A stretch of 39,628 nucleotides of DNA from Trichococcus sp. (GCA_030153215.1 JASKKA010000011.1:1-39628), one strand, 5' to 3'; counted from the first letter of the stretch, positions 7,315 through 16,346 are shown. Notes: generated by a model from the letters alone, not told the origin. Translations and numbers: made by a program.

Positions 7315-9339
7315 ATGGCTTTTGTCGAACTAAAAAATCTGAATAAATTTTACCCGATCAGCGGCGCGGAAGATTTCCAGGCACTGAAGGACGTCAACCT
7401 TTCCTTGGACAAGGGCGAGTTGGTCTCAATCGTCGGCGAATCCGGCAGTGGCAAGTCGACCTTGATGAACCTATTGGGCGGTCTGGACAGCCAGTTCTCT
7501 GGCGAAATAACCATTGACGGACAAAACATGAGCACATTCAGGGAAAAGGATTTCGTGAATTACCACAAAGAGAAGATCGGCTTCGTTTTCCAGAGTTTCA
7601 ACCTAGTTTCCCACCTCAGCGTGCTGGATAACGTCACGTTGGCGATGACGTTGTCGAATGTCGATAAAAAAACACGGATAGCCAGAGCGAGAGAAGTATT
7701 GAAACAACTCGGACTTGAAGCCCAGTACAAAAAGAAACCCAGCCAGCTTTCCGGCGGGCAAAAACAGCGTGTGGCCATCGCCCGTGCGTTGGTAAATGAT
7801 CCGGATATCATCATCGCAGATGAACCTACCGGCGCTTTGGACTCACAGACAACCGATCAGGTACTGGACATCATCCAAGACATCGCCAAAACCGGCAAAC
7901 TCGTCATCATGGTTACCCACTCGGAAAAGGTCGCGGCCCGTTCCACCCGCGTCGTTACGATCGATGACGGGAAAATCATCGGTGACATCCGTCAAGGAGA
8001 GCTCGCACTGCACGACAACGCATTCGGGCTGCAGCAAAAAAGCAAGAGCAAAAATCTCACTTTTTTGGCGGCAATCCGCTTGGCCCTTCTTAATATGAAA
8101 GAAAAGTTGGCCCGTAACATCCTGATCGCTCTTGGCGGCAGCATCGGCATCATGAGCATCATTGTGATGCTATCCCTCGGCGAAGGCGTCAATGATTATT
8201 TGACCGAAACAATGAACGCCAACGTCAATCCGCTCGTCAGCGAAGTGCGGATGCCAATCGTCATCGAAACGAACAACAGTAGCGAAAACGCCGATTCCTC
8301 GATGATGATCATGACTCCCGCCGGCGCTGAGATTCCTGCCGGTTCCGCGCCGTCCGGTCCTCCAGCCGGGGTGACCCAGTCGGATCCGTTCGGAGAAGAG
8401 AATCTCGAAGAATTGCGGAACATCCCGCATGTGGCTGAAGTCAATCTCGCCTACTCTTCGCTTACGATCGGCAGCGACAATGTCATCTATGAAGGGGAAA
8501 AATATGCCTTCATGAACTTCGGGACAACCTCGGGCATGACCGATTCGAACATCCTGTATGGGGCGTTCCCTGAAGAAGGCGAAATCCTGATTACAGAAGG
8601 TGTCGCCAATCAGATGGCCGGAACTGCGGAAGAAGCCATCGGAAAAGAAGTGACCCTGGACGTTACCGTAGACGGTGAATCGCTGGAAAAAAATTATGTC
8701 ATCAGCGGCATCTATTCAGCCGGCCAGGCTATCGGCGCCTTCGAATCTGTCTACATGTCAGCCGATTCCTTCGAAACCTTGACCGCAGAGAATAATCTGG
8801 AAGTGGAACCGAACGTGGTCTACCTGGTTTCCGATGATCCTGACAACACCCAAGCCATCAAAGACGAAGTTGCCGCTTTGGGTTATCGCGGTTCATCAGC
8901 GGATGCCCTGGCCTCCACTTTCACCCAGATGCTGGATATCTTCACTTACATCCTTTCCGGAGTCGCTGGCATCTCCTTGTTCGTGTCCGCTATCATGATT
9001 TTGACGGTACTCTACATCAGTGTTGTGGAACGTACCCAGGAAATTGGCGTCATCAAAGCGATCGGTGGACGTAAGAAGGACATCCGCCGCATCTTCGTTT
9101 CCGAGTCCTTCCTGATTGGTCTGTTCAGCGGCTTGTTGGGCGTAGGCATCGCCTACCTCATCACCATTGTCGGAAATATTATTGTGGAGAATCTGTTTGA
9201 CACGGCCATCCTGAATATGACACCGGCCTTTGCGGTATTCGGCATCGTCACTAGCGTGATCATCAGCATGGTCGCCGGCCTGATGCCTGCCCAAAAAGCA
9301 GCCCGCCTCGACCCGGTAGAAGCCCTAAGACACGATTAA
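7315..9339 (+). CDS. MacB-like ABC transporter, fused ATPase and permease
   Basis: A 674-aa protein. Residues 1-235 are an ATPase with Walker [10 protein letters not shown], signature LSGGQKQR and Walker [11 protein letters not shown] first membrane helix follows (about 265-285), then a large extracytoplasmic MacB periplasmic-core-like domain (about 290-540) with a Pro/Ser/Ala-rich insert, and three C-terminal helices of the FtsX type, including [17 protein letters not shown]. This is the Gram-positive MacB/LolCD-type architecture, linked to export of peptides or to envelope stress. GGAGG lies 12 nt before the ATG, slightly long. Regulation by the preceding TetR is inferred from the operator. 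Confidence 0.88.
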   Translation: MAFVELKNLNKFYPISGAEDFQALKDVNLSLDKGELVSIVGESGSGKSTLMNLLGGLDSQFSGEITIDGQNMSTFREKDFVNYHKEKIGFVFQSFNLVSHLSVLDNVTLAMTLSNVDKKTRIARAREVLKQLGLEAQYKKKPSQLSGGQKQRVAIARALVNDPDIIIADEPTGALDSQTTDQVLDIIQDIAKTGKLVIMVTHSEKVAARSTRVVTIDDGKIIGDIRQGELALHDNAFGLQQKSKSKNLTFLAAIRLALLNMKEKLARNILIALGGSIGIMSIIVMLSLGEGVNDYLTETMNANVNPLVSEVRMPIVIETNNSSENADSSMMIMTPAGAEIPAGSAPSGPPAGVTQSDPFGEENLEELRNIPHVAEVNLAYSSLTIGSDNVIYEGEKYAFMNFGTTSGMTDSNILYGAFPEEGEILITEGVANQMAGTAEEAIGKEVTLDVTVDGESLEKNYVISGIYSAGQAIGAFESVYMSADSFETLTAENNLEVEPNVVYLVSDDPDNTQAIKDEVAALGYRGSSADALASTFTQMLDIFTYILSGVAGISLFVSAIMILTVLYISVVERTQEIGVIKAIGGRKKDIRRIFVSESFLIGLFSGLLGVGIAYLITIVGNIIVENLFDTAILNMTPAFAVFGIVTSVIISMVAGLMPAQKAARLDPVEALRHD

Positions 9340-9452
9340 AATCGCAAGAGCCATGACAAATCCCACTCTAGAAATCGAGCACTAAGAGGATATTACGAGA
9401 ACGGCCGCTTTTTGGCCGTGACGTAATGTCAGCTTAGGCGGAATCCCCTGCA
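9333..9452. repeat. Dispersed motif CAAGARYCATGACAA with hairpins, copy 1
   Basis: The core CAAGAGCCATGACAA at 9345-9359 recurs at 39227-39241 (AGTC variant) and 39311-39325 (AACC variant). In the first two places it follows a CGATT...AATCG hairpin and precedes GAAATCG and then a longer hairpin: here ATTACG...AACGGCC...GGCCGT...CGTAAT, about 9395-9426. The first hairpin overlaps the stop codon of the ABC gene. No reading frame is supported. The function is unknown; it may be a remnant of a short mobile element. Confidence 0.5.
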
Positions 9453-9475
9453 ATTCAGAGTTCAACTACAAGAAC

Positions 9476-9517
9476 CCAAAAGAAGCAACCGACTCAAAGT
9501 CCGGTTGCTTCTTTTGG
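9476..9517. terminator. Bidirectional terminator between convergent genes
   Basis: CCAAAAGAAGCAACCG (9476-9491) and CGGTTGCTTCTTTTGG (9502-9517) are perfect 16-bp arms. The A-rich and T-rich bases let it serve both the ABC transporter gene and the converging 467-aa gene. Confidence 0.85.
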
Positions 9518-9518
9518 T

Positions 9519-10922
9519 TCATTCTGCAAGTCGGATTTGCGCATAAAAAGCGTTCATCTGATCGGCCAACTCATTTTCCTGCATTTCATGAAAAATGCTC
9601 ATCACATTATACAGGTAGCGCAACAGCCAATCAAACGCATCCTGCTTCAGAGTAATACCTGCCTGCATTTCCTCCTCAATCTCTTTATGCAATGCATCGA
9701 CCCAATGATCCCCCAAAACGATGCGCACCCGTTGGAACTGTTCCCGGAAAAGCTGTTCTGTGGAAACTTCTTCTTCCCCAGGTATCCATTTATTGCGGTT
9801 GGCGCTACGGTAATACTGGGGGATGAAATGCTTGAAGTAAGGATCGGATTGCTGCAGCAGGAAGAAGGCTGCTTCATATTTCCGTTCAGCAATAAAACTA
9901 TCCAATAAATAGGAAACCAAAATATCCCGAAAATCAATCGACAGTTTGCGGACAACCAACTCCTTGTAGGTGTCGTTGACAGGCACAATGTCCAACTTGG
10001 CGTACAAGGGCTGTCGGCTTGCTCCTACAACCAATTCTTCACGGTCCAACAACTTATGTGCCTCTTCTTTAGCCCTGTCATGCATACCGCGGGAGCGAAA
10101 AACGACGAAACGGACCCATTTCAGCAAGGCGCCTTCTTCGGCAGTCAACTGGATATCCGGATTTCCATCCAAAACCGCCGCAAAATTCTCCAATTTCCGG
10201 ACTGTATCCGCATAGTCATACTGCTCCCACTGGATATAGCTTGCCTCGTCCTTTTCGTAGCGGAAACTGATGAAAATCATCTGCAGCCACAATTTTTTTA
10301 TGTCGGAATAACTGGCGCGATAACGTAGCTGTTGCTGTAACACTTCTTCCATTTGGGCTTTGATTCTTGCCGACTCCCAACCCGATCCGACCGCTTCAAC
10401 TTCAAACAGTTGGACGAGTTCAATCGATTTTCTGACGTTATATTTGTTTTCTGTCATTAATTTATTTACAATAGGCCTTAGAAAGAGGTGCGACAACTTC
10501 GCTTGATTCCTGAAATAGGGGAAAATAAGATAGTCTTCATTCACTCTTTTCCTCAAAATTCCCGCATGTAAGGGCTGATGCCCTAGAGGACCGATTATCG
10601 GCGAAAACTCCTTCAATTCATATTCCCCTTCTATGAATTCCAGGTTCGCATGATTGAAAGGGTATCCAGCCGGAAAATTCTGTTTGTAATAGAAGAGATA
10701 CCATTCATGCGCTTCCTGTTCATCCAGCAACAACCGATCCACTGAAATGACCTCATCCGCAAACCGCTTCGCGAAACGTTGCGTCTCATGGGATAATCGA
10801 TAATATTCTTGCGTATGCAGGAAATCATGCAACGTATGTTCGCTAACTGGGACTTTGCACGCCAGTAAATAGTCATAAACCGCGTAATAATACTCAAAAA
10901 ACAGAGCGTAATCACCTTTCAT
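9519..10922 (-). CDS. Unrecognised 467-aa helical protein
   Basis: No family recognised. The protein is soluble, largely helical by composition, and rich in Tyr, Phe, Glu and Arg, with no signal peptide or membrane segment. Several segments resemble helical-repeat (TPR-like) packing in the C-terminal half, for example DRAKEEAHKLLDREE and AERKYEAAFFLLQQSDPYFK. No helix-turn-helix motif was evident at the N-terminus. The start at 10922 is preferred over a GTG at 10931 because GGAGG lies 8 nt before it. It ends on a shared terminator and faces a 1-kb gene-poor region upstream. A peptide-sensing regulator or scaffold is conceivable, but nothing in the sequence proves it. Confidence 0.7.
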   Translation of the reverse strand: MKGDYALFFEYYYAVYDYLLACKVPVSEHTLHDFLHTQEYYRLSHETQRFAKRFADEVISVDRLLLDEQEAHEWYLFYYKQNFPAGYPFNHANLEFIEGEYELKEFSPIIGPLGHQPLHAGILRKRVNEDYLIFPYFRNQAKLSHLFLRPIVNKLMTENKYNVRKSIELVQLFEVEAVGSGWESARIKAQMEEVLQQQLRYRASYSDIKKLWLQMIFISFRYEKDEASYIQWEQYDYADTVRKLENFAAVLDGNPDIQLTAEEGALLKWVRFVVFRSRGMHDRAKEEAHKLLDREELVVGASRQPLYAKLDIVPVNDTYKELVVRKLSIDFRDILVSYLLDSFIAERKYEAAFFLLQQSDPYFKHFIPQYYRSANRNKWIPGEEEVSTEQLFREQFQRVRIVLGDHWVDALHKEIEEEMQAGITLKQDAFDWLLRYLYNVMSIFHEMQENELADQMNAFYAQIRLAE

Positions 10923-11933
10923 TTTCCGCACCTCCGGACCGTAATCCCTTACAATTCTAAATCCATTTTACCATATTGCTTGCAAAATGAACGAAGAAAG
11001 CTTGTTAACTGGTTAAGCGCGGCTGCCAAGTAATGAAAATTGTTAGATTACCTGAAAGCTGAAACAAACATCCTACATAGTATTTATTGAAATTTACACA
11101 AATTTCGTTCAGTTGATATAAAAATGTTCGGTTATTAATGACGTTTTCGCGCGTAGGTGCTATACTATACATGAAATGACGTTCGTCATATCTATGTACA
11201 AACATGCCATATTGCCGAAACATTCCCAATGTACAAGGACTTTCCGAAAGTAAGGCCTCGTCGCTCACTATACGCCATCCCTTTTTGAGAGTAGAAATGT
11301 CAGCATCCAAAAAAACAAATATTTTTATATCAGTTATATTGTGTTTCTAAATCCAAACGCAGCAACACAACTGCCGCTAAATAGATTTTAAATTGTAAAT
11401 CACTATAGCTATTTTGACTCAGACTCTATTGTTAATGAACAAAAATAGCTTTTCTGTCGATTTTTTTCGAAAAACTATCTGGTTATCTCGGGAACTAAAA
11501 TTCATGTTACAGCAACCATTAAATTGCCTGCCAAAAATGGACAGCATCTCCTTTAGCCGGAGACTTTTTGAAATCGGCCTCGTTTGGGAGGAGCAACGTT
11601 GATTCCTCACTCCATATGCTTTAATGGCAAAATATTTACCCCCTGTGCCGCATCAGTAAATTGGATTCGTTAACGTCAACATACTTTCTGCAATAAACTT
11701 ATCATTTTTAGCAACCAGTTTGTACATGTCAGATTAAATTACACACACATTACAAATAAGCCTTTTTATGACAAGGATTAAATTTTTATATTTTTATAAA
11801 ATATACTAGACAAACCAAAAAAATAGTATATTATTATTGTTATTGGCTCGTTCGGATAATATGGAATTTGAGTCAATTAATTTTCAAATTGTCGAACCGT
11901 TGCTATCAGATATATCACGTTAGGAGGATTACT
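10923..11933. other. 1-kb AT-rich region without a convincing gene
   Basis: Open frames here (for example 11005-11310 minus and 11414-11602 plus) lack ribosome sites and recognisable composition. It contains one promoter-like sequence with a palindrome (11138-11189), a weak hairpin TCTCC...GGAGA followed by CTTTTT near 11546-11570, and a strongly AT-rich tract before the AraC gene (about 11740-11850). It could hold an RNA gene or the eroded remains of genes. Confidence 0.5.
11138..11189 (+). promoter_or_regulatory. Orphan promoter-like sequence with palindrome
   Basis: ATGACG (11138-11143), a 17-bp spacer and an extended -10 TGC-TATACT (11158-11166). Then ATGACG-TT-CGTCAT (11176-11189) lies just downstream. 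No gene starts after it on the plus strand. Confidence 0.35.
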
Positions 11934-12746
11934 ATGTATACCATGTCCAACATAAAAAACCTCTCCTTGAAGATTGTACTCGCTGAAAAGAATACAATCA
12001 CATCGGCCCAACCTACTAACTACCAAAAATTTCCTTATGTTAAACTTTTCTACGTTACATCTGGGGATGTTTCTTTAATCATGAGAGAAACGACGGAAAA
12101 ACTCTCAAAAGATCAGCTGATCTTATTGAATCCGAATGTAGAGTACTATTGGGACCTGACAGGAGATAAAGCTGCAGAAATCATCGAAATAGGCATTCAC
12201 GGACTTGAGTTCTCAAAAATCGGGGATGCAGAGAGCGACTTCTCTTATTACCGCCATAACGACGGTGAAAAAGAAACCGCAACTTTCCTGAATTTATTGC
12301 TGGATGAAATGAGCACACGCAACCAAGGCTACGAAGAGGTCAGCAAACGCTTCGTCGAGATCATCCTGATCCACTTGTTGCGTCTGGAAGAATTCTCGAT
12401 CCGCAATTCACTGAACAAAAAGAACCACAAAGAAATCCAAACGGTCAAGAATTACATGAAAGTGAATTACCACAAGAACATCACTTTGGATGACTTGGTG
12501 GATCTGGTCCACATCAATAAGTTCTACCTAATCCGGATCTTCAAGCAGGAAGTCGGCATGTCGCCGATCGACTACTTGATCCATATCCGTATCGACGAAG
12601 CGCAAAAAATGTTGCGCAACACCAATATCGCAATCGCCGATATCGCGCACTTGGTCGGCTTCCAGTCACCGTCGCACTTCTCGAAAACATTCCGGGAATT
12701 ATCGAACTGCACGCCTTCACAATACCGCCGTCAAGGAAACCAATAA
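11934..12746 (+). CDS. AraC-family transcriptional regulator with cupin sensor domain
   Basis: A 270-aa protein. The N-terminal ~140 residues form a cupin-like arabinose-binding-type domain (FPYVKLFYVTSGDVSLIM...DQLILLNPNVEYYW). The C-terminal ~100 residues carry two helix-turn-helix units: ITLDDLVDLVHINKFYLIRIFKQEVGMSPIDYLIHIRI and the hallmark IADIAHLVGFQSPSHFSKTFRELSNCTPSQYR. The start at 11934 follows AGGAGG at 6 nt; a TTG further upstream in frame has no site. Such proteins usually activate sugar-use or stress genes in response to a bound ligand. No obvious target gene lies next to it, so its regulon is elsewhere or is itself. Confidence 0.88.
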   Translation: MYTMSNIKNLSLKIVLAEKNTITSAQPTNYQKFPYVKLFYVTSGDVSLIMRETTEKLSKDQLILLNPNVEYYWDLTGDKAAEIIEIGIHGLEFSKIGDAESDFSYYRHNDGEKETATFLNLLLDEMSTRNQGYEEVSKRFVEIILIHLLRLEEFSIRNSLNKKNHKEIQTVKNYMKVNYHKNITLDDLVDLVHINKFYLIRIFKQEVGMSPIDYLIHIRIDEAQKMLRNTNIAIADIAHLVGFQSPSHFSKTFRELSNCTPSQYRRQGNQ

Positions 12747-12752
12747 TACAAC

Positions 12753-12791
12753 AAAAAGAAGAAGCCGTTGCTTATGCGGCTTCTTCTTTTT
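12753..12791 (+). terminator. Terminator of the AraC gene
   Basis: AAAAAGAAGAAGCCG (12753-12767) pairs perfectly with CGGCTTCTTCTTTTT (12777-12791), a 15-bp stem ending in a T-rich arm. Confidence 0.9.
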
Positions 12792-12850
12792 GTTCCTCCA
12801 ATGCCCGCAAATACTCTGCCGCCTCGCGCGGTCTGCGGACATGCAGTGGA

Positions 12851-12862
12851 CAATGCTATACT
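12851..12862 (+). promoter_or_regulatory. Extended -10 promoter of the GNAT gene
   Basis: TGC-TATACT (12854-12862) is an extended -10. The -35 position reads only TGCGGA, so this promoter probably depends on the TGn element. Confidence 0.55.
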
Positions 12863-12893
12863 GTAGTTAATAAACCTGAAAGGAACGATACGA

Positions 12894-13475
12894 ATGATAC
12901 GCAAAGCACAAAAAGAGGACTGCCCGGAACTGTATGATCTGATCCACGAGATTTTCGTTGATATGGAATTGCCGCTGCTTGATCTCTTGGATCCGGATGT
13001 CCTGAAAGCCGCGGTAGTCCGGGCGATGCACGAGGACGTCTACCGGTTCAGCTACCGCAACGGCCTCGTCTACGAAGAAGAGGGGGAAATACTCGGCTGT
13101 TGCTTCGGCTATCCGGGAGCCTCAGAACCGATCATCGATGCCGCACTCCGGACCGCTTTTGAGGAAATGCAGATCACTGGGCCCAGACTTTTCCCCGACA
13201 GCGAAACGTTTGCCGGAGAATGGTATCTGGATTCCATCGTGACGAAGCAGGCAGCGCGCGGAAAAGGTGTCGCCCACCAATTGCTGCAGGCACTGCCGAC
13301 ACTCGCCACAGCCGCGGGCGAAACCGTCATCGGCCTGAATTGCGACAAGGACAATCTGCAGGCAAAAAAACTCTATGAAAAAGTCGGCTTCCGGACCGTT
13401 TCCGAGCGGATTTTGAGCAGCCATGTCTATGACCATATGCAATGGGAACCCGAAAGAATTGCCGATATCAAATAA
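12894..13475 (+). CDS. GNAT-family N-acetyltransferase
   Basis: A 193-aa protein with the GNAT fold. The acetyl-CoA pyrophosphate loop is seen as SIVTKQAARGKGVAHQLLQAL (R/Q-x-x-G-x-G/A), followed by IGLNCDKDNLQAKKLYEKVGF, the usual motif B with the Asn-x-x-A-x-x-x-Y-x-x-x-G-F signature. AAAGGAA precedes the ATG. The substrate may be an amine on a small molecule or protein, and cannot be read from sequence. It is a single-gene unit whose terminator is shared with the converging histidine kinase. Confidence 0.85.
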   Translation: MIRKAQKEDCPELYDLIHEIFVDMELPLLDLLDPDVLKAAVVRAMHEDVYRFSYRNGLVYEEEGEILGCCFGYPGASEPIIDAALRTAFEEMQITGPRLFPDSETFAGEWYLDSIVTKQAARGKGVAHQLLQALPTLATAAGETVIGLNCDKDNLQAKKLYEKVGFRTVSERILSSHVYDHMQWEPERIADIK

Positions 13476-13518
13476 AAAAATCAGCCGCCGTCTGTATAAA
13501 CACTGCAGCTGATTTTTT
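13475..13518. terminator. Bidirectional terminator between GNAT and kinase genes
   Basis: AAAAAATCAGC (13475-13485) pairs with GCTGATTTTTT (13508-13518), with extra inner GC pairs across a one-base bulge. It overlaps the stop codons of both convergent genes. Confidence 0.8.
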
Positions 13519-15055
13519 ATTGTTTCAGGTCAAAAAGAAAGGTGGATCCTTTTCCAGGTATGCTTTCGACCGACAAAACGATGCCATGTCGATTGGCTAT
13601 CTGCTTGGCGACAGCCAAACCCAGACCGGTGCCTTGCTTGTTACTTTCTTCATTTGATTTGAAGAACTTTTCAAAGATGTACGGTTGATCCTTTTCCGGA
13701 ATCCCCGGCCCGTTGTCGGTGACAGCCAATCGGCAGCCTTCACCTGAGCCAGTCAAAGTGATCCGGATTTCGCTCTTTTCGGCAGAAAATTTGACGGCAT
13801 TTTCCATCACGGCGAGCAGCATCTGCCGCAGCCGGGTATAGTCCCCCATCAGCATAAACGCCAGTGGCTCTTTCGAGAAAGTCAGCGTAATCCCCTTTTC
13901 CCTGGCGATATAGCGGACTGATCGGATGGCGTTCTCCACGACATCCACAAAATTCAAGGAGCTCATCTCCATTTGATAGTCCGGATTCTGCAGCCGTGAC
14001 AGTTCCAGCAGATCATTGATCATCCGCTCCAGATGGATGCTTTCGGTCAACATCTGCTGGTGGTATTCATCGATTTTGGAGGGATCCTCGACCACATGAT
14101 CGTTCAAGGCCTCCAATGAACCGCGGATGACCGTGACCGGCGTGCGCAATTCATGGGAGATGCTCGTGATGAAATCCTTGCGCATCTTATCCAGTTTGGC
14201 GCTCTCTTGCGCGGCTTCCGCCAACTTATCCGCCAGAATATCGATATTAGCCGCAAGCGAACCCATTTCATCATCTTGGATGATGCCTGTCTGAGCTTCG
14301 TAATGGTTGTCCGCCAACTGCTGTGTCGTTTCTTCCATCCTTTTCAGCGGCTGGATGAAGCGTTTCGCCAACAGGACCGCTATCCCGATGGCTGCGATCA
14401 AGGCCACCGCTGCACTGATCCCCAAGGTCGACAGCCCCGAGCGCACGGCAGTCTGCATGTTTGCGATATAGTCGTGCAAAAGGACCGCAGCAATGACCTC
14501 CCCTTCTGAGGAGAGCACCGGTGCCCCGACCGTGATGGAGGTATCCTCCAATAATGGGCTGAAGCCTTCGCTGAAGGCGACTTCGCCTTCGAATACCTCA
14601 TCGACAAGCGCCAGCGCAGCGCCTGGTAGTTCCGCATAGGTGATCTCTTTTTTGCCGGTCCCGACACTGATCGTCTCTGCGGATTGATCGACGATCCACA
14701 CCTCGCCCATCGCGATATCCTGAATGGCTGTGATATAGGCGTTGTATCCGTTCACATTATTGCGTCCGGTCGCCCCAGTTGCGCCGGATTGCGCGACCAG
14801 GGGATTACCTGCCTGCTTTCCGGCATCATTACCATTCACAGTGAGTGCGCCCTCATCTAAAGCGGGACTCCCGCCTTCCAGATAATCCGCGACGCCAGCA
14901 GCGATCGCCTCGGCCCGCTCCTGCATACCCGCCCGGTAGATTTCTTCGGTATGCCGGGTGAACAGCAACAGGAATGCCCCTCCGACCACCACGGAGAACA
15001 ACAGGATGACGGATGCGAAATAGAGGACCAGCTTGCGGGTGATCTTATATTTCAT
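13517..15055 (-). CDS. Sensor histidine kinase
   Basis: A 512-aa membrane sensor. Segment TM1 is at about residues 8-32, then an extracytoplasmic domain (33-207) with a Gly/Asn/Ala-rich stretch around 60-105 and a dCache/PAS-like core, TM2 at about 208-230, a HAMP linker, and HisKA with His301 in SISHELRTP. HATPase_c follows, with N box ENAVKF, G1 DNGPGIP and G2 GTGLGLAVAKQI. It senses an external or envelope cue and phosphorylates the response regulator encoded just upstream, whose gene overlaps it by 11 bp. The pair is an ordinary two-gene operon. Confidence 0.92.
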   Translation of the reverse strand: MKYKITRKLVLYFASVILLFSVVVGGAFLLLFTRHTEEIYRAGMQERAEAIAAGVADYLEGGSPALDEGALTVNGNDAGKQAGNPLVAQSGATGATGRNNVNGYNAYITAIQDIAMGEVWIVDQSAETISVGTGKKEITYAELPGAALALVDEVFEGEVAFSEGFSPLLEDTSITVGAPVLSSEGEVIAAVLLHDYIANMQTAVRSGLSTLGISAAVALIAAIGIAVLLAKRFIQPLKRMEETTQQLADNHYEAQTGIIQDDEMGSLAANIDILADKLAEAAQESAKLDKMRKDFITSISHELRTPVTVIRGSLEALNDHVVEDPSKIDEYHQQMLTESIHLERMINDLLELSRLQNPDYQMEMSSLNFVDVVENAIRSVRYIAREKGITLTFSKEPLAFMLMGDYTRLRQMLLAVMENAVKFSAEKSEIRITLTGSGEGCRLAVTDNGPGIPEKDQPYIFEKFFKSNEESNKQGTGLGLAVAKQIANRHGIVLSVESIPGKGSTFLFDLKQ

Positions 15056-15746
15056 CAGTTTCTACCTCAAATTTATAACCGACTCCCCACACCGTTTTGA
15101 TGTCCCAAGCCGGATGGGGAATCTGGTCGATTTTTGCCCGCAGGCGTTTGATGTGCGAATCGACTGTCCGATTATCGCCGAAATAGTCGTAGCCCCAGAC
15201 GCTGTCCAACAAATTGTCGCGGCTGAAAACCTTGTTTTTGTTCGTCGCCAAAATCCAAAGCAGCTCGATCTCTTTTTTCGTGAGATGGACTTGGTGACCG
15301 GCGACCTTTACGATAAACTCGTCCAACCGGATCTCCAGATTTTCATGGACGTAAAGTTTATGATGGTCCTTATTGTCCGGTGTCTGATCCAACCGCCGCA
15401 GGATCGCCCGGATGCGCGCCATCACTTCGCCCGGCGAAAACGGCTTGACGATGTAGTCGTCCGCTCCGATATCCAAACCCATGATCCGTTCAAAATCTTC
15501 CCCTCTGGCGGTCACCATGATGATGGGGACCGAGGAAACTTTCCGGATTTCCCTGCACACTTCGAAGCCATCCTTTTTCGGCATCATCACATCCAACAGA
15601 ATCAAGTCGAATTTGCCTTTCCCGAATGCCTGCAGTGCCTTCTCGCCATCATAGGCGACAGCCGTTTCGTAGCCATCCTTTTCTGCGTACTCCTTCAGGA
15701 TGGCCGTGATCTGTTTATTGTCATCCGCAATCAATAGCTTTACCAT
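15045..15746 (-). CDS. OmpR/PhoB-family response regulator
   Basis: A 233-aa protein. The receiver domain has the acidic pair ADD at residues 7-9, phospho-acceptor Asp52 (LILLDVMMP), Thr in MVTARG and Lys in VKPFSP. The winged-helix output domain ends TVDSHIKRLRAKI...VWGVGYKFE. The start at 15746 is preferred over a GTG at 15755 because GAGGAGT lies 7 nt before it. It overlaps the partner kinase gene. The 167-bp gap to the divergent secreted-protein gene holds repeated TGCCATA-like boxes that could be its binding sites. Confidence 0.93.
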   Translation of the reverse strand: MVKLLIADDNKQITAILKEYAEKDGYETAVAYDGEKALQAFGKGKFDLILLDVMMPKKDGFEVCREIRKVSSVPIIMVTARGEDFERIMGLDIGADDYIVKPFSPGEVMARIRAILRRLDQTPDNKDHHKLYVHENLEIRLDEFIVKVAGHQVHLTKKEIELLWILATNKNKVFSRDNLLDSVWGYDYFGDNRTVDSHIKRLRAKIDQIPHPAWDIKTVWGVGYKFEVETDEI

Positions 15747-15781
15747 CGTAATCACTCCTCATGGAAATCATACTGGAAAAA

Positions 15782-15884
15782 TATGGCAAGATTATGTTTT
15801 CACCCCGATAATACCATACAAACGTGCCATTAAAAACACGCTTCTGCCATACTTTTTGATTATTCTATGTTCAAGAAATAAATA
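15782..15884. promoter_or_regulatory. Divergent control region with TGCCATA-like boxes
   Basis: TATGGCA (15782-15788, inverted), TACCATA (15812-15818), TGCCATT (15825-15831) and TGCCATA (15845-15851). The last two start 20 bp apart, about two helical turns. The final box ends 4 bp before a promoter for the plus-strand secreted protein: TTGATT (15856-15861), 17 bp, TAAATA (15879-15884). The placement suits an activator of the OmpR type. Confidence 0.5.
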
Positions 15885-15913
15885 ACAAAAAAACATTCCA
15901 GGAGGAAACAAAA

Positions 15914-16270
15914 ATGAACAAGACAAGAATCATGACTATCCTATCCGTTGCAGGCTTATTTGTTGGAGGGGCCGCGCCGGTACTGGCAGCGAGCGACACA
16001 GCAGCCCAGAACGGAACCATGAACCAAGAGCAGATCAAGTCAGGCGAATGCACAAACGAAGGCGCAAAAAAACAAGGTAATGAAGAGGCAGCCATGAAAC
16101 GCGCCCGCGAGAAAAGCGGAACATGCGACGGAACTGGCATGCAAGCCAAGCAGGACGGCAATCAAAATGCCACGGGCGAGACTGACGGCGACGGCAACCA
16201 ATACGGTGCAGCCGATGCAGAAAATGACGGCAAGAACGGCGTCCGCGATCAATCCTGCCAAGCAGAATAA
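15914..16270 (+). CDS. Small secreted Asn/Gly/Glu-rich protein with three Cys
   Basis: A 118-aa protein with a clear signal peptide: MNKTRIM, a hydrophobic core, and cleavage expected after PVLA near residue 25. The mature part is highly hydrophilic and looks disordered, rich in Gly, Asn, Gln, Asp, Glu and Lys, with Cys in GECTNEG, SGTCDGTG and QSCQAE. GGAGG precedes the ATG by 8 nt. It is divergent from the two-component genes and probably controlled by them. No family recognised. An envelope-associated or metal/redox-binding peptide is possible. It is not a clear bacteriocin: no processing leader or immunity gene is seen nearby. Confidence 0.75.
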   Translation: MNKTRIMTILSVAGLFVGGAAPVLAASDTAAQNGTMNQEQIKSGECTNEGAKKQGNEEAAMKRAREKSGTCDGTGMQAKQDGNQNATGETDGDGNQYGAADAENDGKNGVRDQSCQAE

Positions 16271-16291
16271 CAGCTCACCATGGCAATACGA

Positions 16292-16346
16292 AAATACCAG
16301 ACAGAGGGGCGGTCTCGTTTCGAGACCGCCCCTCTGTCTGGTATTT
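16292..16346 (+). terminator. Very long perfect hairpin terminator
   Basis: Arms of 26 bp (16292-16317 and 16321-16346) are perfectly complementary around a TTT loop; the core reads GAGGGGCGGTCTCG. It follows the secreted-protein gene and ends in TATTTCTTT. The stem is much longer than a usual terminator. The next ~200 bp (16347-16555) hold nothing I can support. Confidence 0.75.

Noticed and set aside
11005-11310. 101-codon minus-strand open frame in the gene-poor region
   Set aside because: No ribosome-binding sequence before its ATG, no recognisable domain, and atypical composition. It could be an eroded gene but cannot be supported.
11414-11602. 62-codon plus-strand open frame
   Set aside because: No ribosome site and no resemblance to any family; a weak hairpin lies within it.
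15914-16270. Secreted 118-aa protein considered as a bacteriocin precursor
   Set aside because: It has a normal Sec signal and a long disordered mature part; no double-Gly leader, modification enzyme or immunity gene is nearby.
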